Part shown: positions 36,768 to 45,216 of the stretch, in pieces
Layout of the letters: each line of letters begins with the position of its first letter
Position numbering within the stretch: the first letter of the stretch is position 1
Translations under genes and position numbers: made by a program
Source: Minisyncoccota bacterium
GTDB taxonomy: Bacteria > Patescibacteriota > Microgenomatia > UBA1400 > PJMF01
NCBI GenBank assembly: GCA_003173865.1
Contig: PJMF01000032.1
Coordinates: 1-57,318, forward strand
DNA length: 57,318 nt
Direction: 5' to 3'
Notes under the pieces: generated by a model
The model's input: the letters and a program-made list of their open reading frames with translations, nothing else
What the model was told of the DNA's origin: nothing
The model's database searches: none

Positions 36768-38392
36768 AGACTTTTATCAATAAAAAGAGGTTTGGTTTGC
36801 AGTTGCGGGACGTACTCTGGTTTTAATTCGTAGATGTCAGCGAATGGATAAGAATCCACTAAATTATATTTATCAATCGCTTCCGATTTTTTAACGAGCT
36901 TAAATGTTTGATCGTTGAGGTCATTGGTACGCATGACAATCCAACGTGCCCAACGGTCAGGATCTGAAGTAGCACTCAGCCAGTACGTACCGGTTCCTTC
37001 ATGAATGAATTTTTTCATTGGAAGACCTGAAGAAAAAATGATTGCATCATGCGAAGCAGCAGAGATGAGAATAAAGCCATTTTTGTCCGCAGTATTATTA
37101 TGTAACCACGTACTGACTTCGGTCACATTTTTTTGACTTGACCCCACACGACCGTCATCAATCGTAACGGCATCCTTACTCACAAACTGAAACACAGTGA
37201 CAAAAATAAAAATTCCAATAATCGTCCATTGCAACGGTTTCAACCGTTTCAATAAATAGCCCGCAAATACAGCAAATGACGGAATCATCATAATTCCATA
37301 CCTCACGTTAAACCACGTATTTCCATTAATATTTTGAACGAAAAGTACAGAGTGTCCCAAATACAATGCCAGAATATTGAAAATCAGTGGTGCAGTCAGC
37401 GCAGTTGTGGCAACCCGAACTCTCAGTGGAATTTTTTTATCTAACCAAAGAACAACGGCTCCAATCATGCCCGCTGTTAAAGGAAACATGCCACTGTTAA
37501 ACACCATTGCGTACCAATAGGTTTGTAACGAAATCCATAAATTGTGTTTGGTGAGCAAGACCCCGGCTTCGGCGAGTTGATCTTGCTGAGCATGAGCGGA
37601 GTATGGCCCAAATGCGAAGTACAACGGGTCTTTAAAAATTGCTGCATTCCATAAAAACCATAAGAAAATACCAAATCCACCGAGCGTGCAAAATAAAATA
37701 AAAACCCCTTCACTCATTTTGTACCCTTTTCGACTCCACGCACGAATCACGACTAAAAGAGCGGTATACAGAAATAAAAACCATCCATCGTAGCGCACTA
37801 AGGTAGATAGCATGATCCAAAATGCAGATTTAATTAAGCTGAGAATGTCCTCTTTTTCGTGATAATTAATGAGTTCAAAAACACCTGCCGTAGTTGTGGC
37901 AATGAGGAGAAGTTCAGTCATGGCAGTTGACTGCAAATATAAAATATTTAAGTTCAAAACAAACACAGCCACACCAAACACACGGCCCAACATTCCGACT
38001 TTGAGTTTTTCCAAAATTTTGTAAATTAAGATGCCAGTGACCACAAATGAGATCATTGACTCTAGTGCACCAGCCAGGCCAGAATGCCACATAAAGTCAT
38101 TCCAAATGGTGAATGCCATTAAAATGTGGGGAAGGGGAAGCCAGACACTTCCCAGCTGTGCTAGTCCCGGCTTCAAGCCTTCGACAACACGTCGACCAAT
38201 ATCTAAATGTGAACGGGCGTCGTTGTAGGCAAGTCCTAAACCATTTTGGTAAAAATAAATCCAGTAACGAATGGAGATGGCAACCAGCACCAGCGTAATA
38301 ATAAGCAACGCATGACGTTCCAAAAACGTTTGTGCTTTTCGCAGCGGAGCGCTGGGAAGAGAAAATGAAAGTTTAAACGTTGGTATGTTCAT
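36764..38392 (-). CDS. Polytopic GT39-like membrane glycosyltransferase
   Basis: LAYNDARSHLDIGRRVVEGLKPGLAQLGSVWLPLPHILM; many TM helices. Confidence 0.78.
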   Translation of the reverse strand: MNIPTFKLSFSLPSAPLRKAQTFLERHALLIITLVLVAISIRYWIYFYQNGLGLAYNDARSHLDIGRRVVEGLKPGLAQLGSVWLPLPHILMAFTIWNDFMWHSGLAGALESMISFVVTGILIYKILEKLKVGMLGRVFGVAVFVLNLNILYLQSTAMTELLLIATTTAGVFELINYHEKEDILSLIKSAFWIMLSTLVRYDGWFLFLYTALLVVIRAWSRKGYKMSEGVFILFCTLGGFGIFLWFLWNAAIFKDPLYFAFGPYSAHAQQDQLAEAGVLLTKHNLWISLQTYWYAMVFNSGMFPLTAGMIGAVVLWLDKKIPLRVRVATTALTAPLIFNILALYLGHSVLFVQNINGNTWFNVRYGIMMIPSFAVFAGYLLKRLKPLQWTIIGIFIFVTVFQFVSKDAVTIDDGRVGSSQKNVTEVSTWLHNNTADKNGFILISAASHDAIIFSSGLPMKKFIHEGTGTYWLSATSDPDRWARWIVMRTNDLNDQTFKLVKKSEAIDKYNLVDSYPFADIYELKPEYVPQLQTKPLFIDKSL

Positions 38393-39920
38393 AGATGATC
38401 AGAGCGAGAAGTCCGAGCGCAATAACGCCGGTGACTCCATAGAAAAAATTAAGGTATTCTTGAACGTTCATGTACTTTGCAGCAAAGAGATGATAAATGA
38501 GCGAGCTTGATGTTCCTTGTTCCACGAGGCCAATATTGTAGGTATACGTGAAAGGAATTGGTTTATTTAAACTCTCGGCTTCTACTTTTGGTGGAATCGA
38601 GTTCGTGGTCATGACACCTAAACCATTCACATACACGCTATACGCGGCAAGGATGATGAAAGCTGCCAGTACCAAGAAGTCTCGTCGGAAGTGTGTGACT
38701 GCTTTGCCAATCCCAGCACATGCAACTGCAGTTGCTGGGATCAAGTAACGTGGCCCAAACGCCCAACCACCCCAAGGATCACTAAACATCGAGTACGTCA
38801 TGAGATCAACTAAAATGATCGCAATCAAGTTGACTGCAAGAGGTTGGGTTTCTTTTTGTCGAAATGCAAGCCATAGCCCAATAAGTCCAATAATGACTAC
38901 CGGACTGTAGTAAAACCATCCGCGTTCATCACTGATAAGCAGTAGGTAGAGACCTAAAAGTTGTCGCCTCGTACTAAAAGGTGAAGCAACTGATGACTCT
39001 TTTTGATTTTTATCCACATTTTGCTGCTCTTCTCTGCGCTGCTCCGCGGCGTCAATTTGTTTTGCAAGATCGGATTGAAATGCATCTGCCCGGCCAATGG
39101 TCTGCCCAAGCATGGTAAATGAGTGAGTTGTCAAATAATTATAGTAACCAAAAAGCGCAACCATTGGTAACAATCCGATTGCTAAACCAATGACACTGAG
39201 TGATAGCGAAAACTTGATTTTTTCTCCAATATGGTGGAGCTCAAAGTGTTTCCACGTTACATATATCACGAGTGGAAAGGCGAGAAAAATATTTGGAATG
39301 TCAAGTAAAATGCCCACACCAAACAACACGCCGAACATGATATTTCGCAGGAAACTTCGTTTTTCAATGCTATTCAATACCATCAATAAAATAAACGTCA
39401 CGCTCATGTGATGTTGAGTAAATGTCATTGAGTACGGTAATGCATTTGTGGCAAATAAGAAAAGAAAGCCACTTAGTAAACTCGTATAAAAACTTGCTCC
39501 TAAACGGTACGCAACTCTCGCAATTAAAAATACATTGAAAATTGCAAATAGATTAATCGTGAAGTAAGCAAATAATTGTGGAAATCCGACTACTTTACCC
39601 AATGCATAAAAAGGTGCCGCAATGACTGAAACTCCAGGAGTAAAAATCGTAAAGTACTTGCCATTAAACTGCACTAAATCAGGTGACGCGAAAGCGGCCA
39701 ACTCATCGTTGAGAAATATCGTGTGATTATCGACAAGTGCTTCGGTTAGGGCATAGCGAGAAGTTGAGTTAGAAGCTTCGTACGGTCCACTGACCTGAGT
39801 GTTGTGACCAGTTTGATACGCGATGCCGGTGCCTGTGGCACTTTTATCACCTTTCACGGCGAGACCAAGCAAAAGGACCAGGCTTACGAAAAAGATGAGA
39901 CAGAAAATGCGTTTGATCAT
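38373..39920 (-). CDS. Polytopic membrane protein, GT39-like
   Basis: Signal anchor and about 10 TM helices; overlaps the next gene by 20 bp. Confidence 0.75.
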   Translation of the reverse strand: MIKRIFCLIFFVSLVLLLGLAVKGDKSATGTGIAYQTGHNTQVSGPYEASNSTSRYALTEALVDNHTIFLNDELAAFASPDLVQFNGKYFTIFTPGVSVIAAPFYALGKVVGFPQLFAYFTINLFAIFNVFLIARVAYRLGASFYTSLLSGFLFLFATNALPYSMTFTQHHMSVTFILLMVLNSIEKRSFLRNIMFGVLFGVGILLDIPNIFLAFPLVIYVTWKHFELHHIGEKIKFSLSLSVIGLAIGLLPMVALFGYYNYLTTHSFTMLGQTIGRADAFQSDLAKQIDAAEQRREEQQNVDKNQKESSVASPFSTRRQLLGLYLLLISDERGWFYYSPVVIIGLIGLWLAFRQKETQPLAVNLIAIILVDLMTYSMFSDPWGGWAFGPRYLIPATAVACAGIGKAVTHFRRDFLVLAAFIILAAYSVYVNGLGVMTTNSIPPKVEAESLNKPIPFTYTYNIGLVEQGTSSSLIYHLFAAKYMNVQEYLNFFYGVTGVIALGLLALIIYEHTNV

Positions 39921-39926
39921 AACGAG

Positions 39927-40856
39927 TTATTTCATCCTTTTCTTAAAATTCTTAGTGCTGTACGCCATTGGCCACTGTGCAGTGAGTTCTTTTTCGCGGC
40001 GTTTTGCGAGCAAACGGCAGTACGCGTTTACGCCGAAGATGTACCCCGTTAAGATTGGGTGACGGAGTGCTTGCCACAGCATACTTTTAATGAGCAAAAA
40101 TTTAGGAACTTCTCTAGTTTGTGCCACTAACTCAGCTGGAAAATGTTTGGTCATGCGAATGGGTGCTGCGAGGAAACGAGTGTTTTGTCGGACTTGATCA
40201 CTAAACGTTTGAGGAGAGCGGAAAAGAACGACCGCAGTGGGGACGTACTTATACTTATATCCGTTCATCAAACACGTGTAGTAAGTAAATGCATCATTGG
40301 CAATCATGTTGGAGGGAACATGAATTTTCTTCACTAACTCACGACGGTACGCCAAAATTCGGCCATCTACCGAATAAATATTACTTCCGTGATTTAAAGA
40401 ACGCAGTGGCGCATATACTTCAAAAGTCAGATTCACTGCTTTTTCTGTGAACGTCGTGGCTTTGATGGGTTGTGGGTGTCCACCACACATGCCGATCTTT
40501 TTATTTTTTAAGAGAGGTTGAATAATATCGTGAATTACTCGAGGATGTGCAAAAACTACATCGGCATCTGATTGAACGAGAATGTCACTTTCTAAACGTT
40601 GATAAATTTCATTAAGTCGACTTGATTTACCTGCGCGTTGTTTGGCAACCACGACCTCAATTTTCGGTGAACCAAGTGAGCGTGCTGCTTGTGCTGTCCC
40701 ATCTGTCGACCCGTCAGAATATACCCAAATATGTTCGAGAGTGAAACCATCTTCTTTTTGCATTAAAACTGATTTCAAGAAATCAATAATATTTTGTTCT
40801 TCATTGAGTGCACTGAGTGCAACTGTAACGGTTGGTTTTTTCATACTCTTTTTCAT
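39927..40856 (-). CDS. Glycosyltransferase family 2
   Basis: VTVALSALNEEQNIIDFLKSVLMQ...LVQSDADVVFAHP. Confidence 0.88.
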   Translation of the reverse strand: MKKSMKKPTVTVALSALNEEQNIIDFLKSVLMQKEDGFTLEHIWVYSDGSTDGTAQAARSLGSPKIEVVVAKQRAGKSSRLNEIYQRLESDILVQSDADVVFAHPRVIHDIIQPLLKNKKIGMCGGHPQPIKATTFTEKAVNLTFEVYAPLRSLNHGSNIYSVDGRILAYRRELVKKIHVPSNMIANDAFTYYTCLMNGYKYKYVPTAVVLFRSPQTFSDQVRQNTRFLAAPIRMTKHFPAELVAQTREVPKFLLIKSMLWQALRHPILTGYIFGVNAYCRLLAKRREKELTAQWPMAYSTKNFKKRMK

Positions 40857-40859
40857 ATA

Positions 40860-41774
40860 TTATGAGATCACTTTCTTTGATGATGTCGCAATTTGCCATT
40901 TCTGTTGATACTCTTTCATTCCCAAAGCTTTTATTTTCACACCTGCGAAAATAAAAAGATAGGCAAATGTAGAAAAAGGTTTCATGATGGCATATTGAAT
41001 GAAGGTGAGCAAAACGATGCCGAGTGGCAACTCATACTGTTTGCGCACAAACTCAGCAGAAAAAAGTTCTTCAAGTTTTTTCTTTCCGGCTAAGAAACGC
41101 ATGCTTTGACGCGCATGATCTTTTAAATATGCGGGTGAGCGAAACATAATCGTAGCTTGAGGTACATACACGAACTCAAAACCTTGCTGGATACAAAAAA
41201 GATACGAGTATGCGTCTTCAGGATAGCCTTCTGGCCACTTTAAAAGTAAGTAAAACTTTTTTGAAAGTGCTTGAATTCGTCCGTGACACAAGTAGATAGT
41301 ATTACCGTGATTCATTTTGCGATAAATTGATTTTTTGAGTTCATGACTGTCAGCAATGATGCGTTCCAAAAATGTTTCGGGAGGAGCACTGACTGTATCG
41401 GCACTCACTAAGCCCACATGAGGATTTGCTAAAAAGGGGGCGATGATTTTTTCTAGAAATCCACTGCCAGTGGGAATGACATCAGCATCTAAAATCACTA
41501 AAATATCACCAGTTGCTTCTGCAAGAACTTGATTTTGAGTTGCTACTTTACCTAATCGCTCTTTGCGATCAATGGTATGAATTCGTACATCTTTGGTTTG
41601 TTGGGAAAGCTGAACGGTATTGTCAGTACTTCCATCGGAGATAATAATAATTTGACTCAGAGTAGCGTGCTGCAAATCTTGACCCATCAGCGCCGTTACC
41701 AGATAAGGAATATTTCGCTCTTCGTTGTACGCAGGGATGCCGATCGTGATCGTGAGTAACGTTTGATTTTTCAT
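40860..41774 (-). CDS. Glycosyltransferase family 2
   Basis: ITIGIPAYNEERNIPYLVTALMGQ...LVILDADVIPTG. Confidence 0.9.
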   Translation of the reverse strand: MKNQTLLTITIGIPAYNEERNIPYLVTALMGQDLQHATLSQIIIISDGSTDNTVQLSQQTKDVRIHTIDRKERLGKVATQNQVLAEATGDILVILDADVIPTGSGFLEKIIAPFLANPHVGLVSADTVSAPPETFLERIIADSHELKKSIYRKMNHGNTIYLCHGRIQALSKKFYLLLKWPEGYPEDAYSYLFCIQQGFEFVYVPQATIMFRSPAYLKDHARQSMRFLAGKKKLEELFSAEFVRKQYELPLGIVLLTFIQYAIMKPFSTFAYLFIFAGVKIKALGMKEYQQKWQIATSSKKVIS

Positions 41775-42781
41775 TGTTGTTCAATCATACACTGGAGGAA
41801 ATCCTTCCAGTACTGAATTTTTTGTTGAGGAAAGCGCATACCAGTTAAACCATGCGTTGCTGATATAACTGCTAATGCTCTAAACACTTGTCGGAATTGC
41901 GGAAGATCACCGTACAGTTGTTTTATTTGAGTAAGTAATTTTTTATGTAGATCGTCTTCTTCCCACCGATAACGTAACGTCGTAATGACTTCATATATCT
42001 GAATTGTGCGCACACATAACTGCAAATCGATGACTGTGGTTTGAGATGGAGAAAGTAAGATATTTTTGAAGTGGAGATCGCGGTGCGTAAATGTATTATA
42101 GTTTTGCTGCAACAGTCCAGGAATTCCAGACATGACAACCCCAATGCCTTTTATTAAAAGCGGTCGAATATCTGGTCGTTTCCAAAAAGTAATGGGCCAC
42201 ACCACAACGAAAAGCAACAGGTAGTCAAATACGCCGCGCTGCGCGATGTATTTTTTTTCTTCCAGAGTGAATTCATCACCGAGGAACGTTAAAAACTCGA
42301 CAACTTGCCAGTAGGCATTGAGTTTTTCCGAAGTACTGTGTGTGTTGGCAATATCGCCATCAACAAACTCAATTAACTCTAAAAGCGATGAACGTGTTTC
42401 TTGCCACGTAATCAATTTTGGAAGGTGGCAATGTTGGAGTCTTGATGGAAGTTTGTTGGCACAACGTGCAAGCACTGTATTCAAGACGCTATACACCGTG
42501 ATTTCATTTTTCAGTGAGTGATATGAGAATGAGTGAAACGAACCGCGCCATAACTTGGCAAAAGCTTTTTGGCCTTTATCATTTTGGTAAATAGCAAGAT
42601 CAAAGTGACATGCAGTGCCAATTTTTTCAACCTGTTGAACAAATGTGTACTCAGTAATGTGTTGTGGAAAAGGCTGACTCGGGAGCGGAGTAGGACGAAG
42701 CATTTGATGCAACTTATCCATTGCTTCTACAAAAAGCAGTTGGGTCATAGAGAGTGGTTGTGAGAGAGCAGTTTTTTGCAT
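41771..42781 (-). CDS. Kinase-like phosphotransferase (APH/LPS-kinase fold)
   Basis: YNTFTHRDLHFKNILLSPSQTTVIDLQLC matches HRDxxxxN...D catalytic loop. Confidence 0.75.
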   Translation of the reverse strand: MQKTALSQPLSMTQLLFVEAMDKLHQMLRPTPLPSQPFPQHITEYTFVQQVEKIGTACHFDLAIYQNDKGQKAFAKLWRGSFHSFSYHSLKNEITVYSVLNTVLARCANKLPSRLQHCHLPKLITWQETRSSLLELIEFVDGDIANTHSTSEKLNAYWQVVEFLTFLGDEFTLEEKKYIAQRGVFDYLLLFVVVWPITFWKRPDIRPLLIKGIGVVMSGIPGLLQQNYNTFTHRDLHFKNILLSPSQTTVIDLQLCVRTIQIYEVITTLRYRWEEDDLHKKLLTQIKQLYGDLPQFRQVFRALAVISATHGLTGMRFPQQKIQYWKDFLQCMIEQQ

Positions 42782-45216
42782 TACTTGGTCGTGACCTCCT
42801 CAACCACATGACTGACTTGCTGCGCCGAAATGTCCCATGAAAATTCTTCGGACCATGCTTTTGCTCCCCGCTCCAAAGCATGTCGGAGTTCGTGATCTTT
42901 TAAAATGAGAAGAATTTTTGCGGCAAACTCTTCTTCATTTCCCCACTGAACTAAAAATCCCGTATGTGGCGTGCGGACGGAATCTCTTAATCCGGCCACA
43001 TCTGCGGCGACCACTGGAGTTCCGCTCGCATTTGCTTCAATATTCGTAATACCCCAACCTTCAATGAGTGATGGGTGAATCACTACCCACGCTTTGGCCA
43101 TTAGCTCTGCACGTTTACTTTCACTCACTTTGCCAGTGAAGAGAACGTGGTCTGTAACGCCTAAGCGACGCACCAGTTTCTCCAAAAATACACGACTTTC
43201 TCCTTCACCTGCGATGATGAGTGTACAGTTGGGTACTTCGGGAAGAATTTTCTTCAGTGCACGCACTGCAGTATCAACGGATTTGTATGGCTTTAATCGG
43301 CCAAAGTAGAGAATACTTGGCTGAGCAGTTTTCTCCAGAGCCGTAAATTTGGATTTATCGATTCCCGGTGTGATGACAGAAACTACTTGCTCAGATGTCA
43401 CGAGACCAGCCTTTTTCATGCCCATTTTTGTCGATTCGGAAATCGTAATTACCTGACTTTTTTTGTAGACCAGCGGCGCAACTTTGGCTTCTAAAAACAT
43501 CGCAAGTTGGGCAAAAGGAAAAATTAAGTGCTTATTAAATACTTCTTGGTGCACGTGATAGATGAGCGCAATGATCGGAACACGCACGTAAAAAGGAGTA
43601 AAAAAAGGAATGCCATTTTGAGAGTCAATGACCACATCAAAGAGACCACGAAAACGCAGAATGTAGTACAGAGCAGCCCAAATATACACAGTGTAAAAAC
43701 CACCTCGGCGAATAACTTGCACACCATCAACAACTTCATTACGTGGACAACGACCGTCGTTCCCGCAAAACAGTGTGACTTGATATCCTTGTAAAACCAG
43801 ACGTTTGGCAATTTCGTGAATATAAACTTCTGCACCACCGGCCCAGATATGCCGCGTATCTCGCCAATTGAAAATTAAAATACGCTTTGTTTTCCGAGTG
43901 CCCGAAAAACTTTTGTTACTCCATAAGAGATCCCAAAAATCTTGTAAGTTACGCGTTACAGTTTCGACCTGATCATTAAAAAGATGCATCACGAACACAG
44001 TCACAGCATACAGAGATGCCACAATAGTCATGACCCAGACAATTTGGGTCGGAGTGTTATGAAAAACTGCGATACCAGTAATTTGCAAGGTAGAGAAAAG
44101 GACACTCACTAATGGATAAATATTTTTCTTGTGAATTTGGTAAAAAGAAGTGACATTATTTGCAATGGTGTAACTTAACATTGCTAAACCATAGATTGGC
44201 AGCAAAAACAAAATCGGTCGTGTGTGTTCCCCAAACAAAATTGGAACGGTGATAAACCCAAAAATTCCAACGCCAATATAGGCAATCGTACTGACCGTGA
44301 TAGAAGCAAGGAGCAAGATATAAAAGCTCCGCTTACTATTTTTTGCCGCACCCAATTCTTTCGAAATCACCGGCGTCATGAACTGACCAAAAAGATCACC
44401 GATGTAGTAAATGATGTTTCCGACTAAACAAATGAAGGCATACAGTCCTGCTTCCGCAGGTGTTAAAAAGTGCTTTGCTAAAATTAAGTCCATACTTAAA
44501 AATGTAACGCCAGAAATTTTTGTTAATACTGAGCTGAAGAAAAAATGTTTGGAAAACCGTGTGTGTGAAACTTCAATTTCCGAGACGTGAAGTTGCGATT
44601 TTTTACTTAAATGACGAGCAAACATCCACGCTGCGATACTGCAGCACGCAGTTGAAAGTGGAACCGCGGCGTAGACATAGTGAATATTTCCTGAAGAAAC
44701 AAACATCCACGCAAACAGTAATTTAAAAAGTGGCTCAAGCACAGCAATTGCAGCGATAATAAAAAATTTATGACTGCCGGCTAAAAAGCCTTTATCCACG
44801 GCCGTTAATGTCGCAACGACCCAAATTGGGGCAAAAAGCAGAAATGGAGTAATCGATGAAGACTGAAAAAAGATGGCTAGTAAAGGACTAGAGAGTACCC
44901 AGATGATCGTGACGACACACGCAATGATAGCACTCTTATGGCGGACCCGCGCCCAGTACTCATGGGCCACCGTTTTATGTTTGCCTAGAATAAAAGCTGT
45001 TTGGTGAATGACTGTTTTGGAAAGCGAACCTAAAGGAATTGAAGTTAAAAAAAGAAAACTACTAATTAAACTAATTAAACCAAACTCTTCTAAAGATCCC
45101 CGACCAAGATACGCTGTATACAAAAAATTGAGTACATTGGCAACAAGAGATGATCCAATTAAGGCGCCAGCGCTAAACATCTCAACGGTGAGGAAAGGTG
45201 ATAACTTCTTTTTCAT
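42781..45216 (-). CDS. Fusion: Wzx/PST-type polysaccharide flippase (N-term) + GT4 glycosyltransferase (C-term)
   Basis: N-terminal ~430 aa polytopic; C-terminal IFNWRDTRHIWAGGAEVYIHEIAKRL...ILYFGRLKPYKSVDTAVRAL...HPSLIEGWGITNIEANASGTPVVA. Confidence 0.88.
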   Translation of the reverse strand: MKKKLSPFLTVEMFSAGALIGSSLVANVLNFLYTAYLGRGSLEEFGLISLISSFLFLTSIPLGSLSKTVIHQTAFILGKHKTVAHEYWARVRHKSAIIACVVTIIWVLSSPLLAIFFQSSSITPFLLFAPIWVVATLTAVDKGFLAGSHKFFIIAAIAVLEPLFKLLFAWMFVSSGNIHYVYAAVPLSTACCSIAAWMFARHLSKKSQLHVSEIEVSHTRFSKHFFFSSVLTKISGVTFLSMDLILAKHFLTPAEAGLYAFICLVGNIIYYIGDLFGQFMTPVISKELGAAKNSKRSFYILLLASITVSTIAYIGVGIFGFITVPILFGEHTRPILFLLPIYGLAMLSYTIANNVTSFYQIHKKNIYPLVSVLFSTLQITGIAVFHNTPTQIVWVMTIVASLYAVTVFVMHLFNDQVETVTRNLQDFWDLLWSNKSFSGTRKTKRILIFNWRDTRHIWAGGAEVYIHEIAKRLVLQGYQVTLFCGNDGRCPRNEVVDGVQVIRRGGFYTVYIWAALYYILRFRGLFDVVIDSQNGIPFFTPFYVRVPIIALIYHVHQEVFNKHLIFPFAQLAMFLEAKVAPLVYKKSQVITISESTKMGMKKAGLVTSEQVVSVITPGIDKSKFTALEKTAQPSILYFGRLKPYKSVDTAVRALKKILPEVPNCTLIIAGEGESRVFLEKLVRRLGVTDHVLFTGKVSESKRAELMAKAWVVIHPSLIEGWGITNIEANASGTPVVAADVAGLRDSVRTPHTGFLVQWGNEEEFAAKILLILKDHELRHALERGAKAWSEEFSWDISAQQVSHVVEEVTTK

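Noticed and set aside
38031-38298. Plus-strand small ORFs opposite the 542-aa membrane protein
   Set aside because: Antisense shadow ORFs without ribosome-binding sites or recognisable domains.
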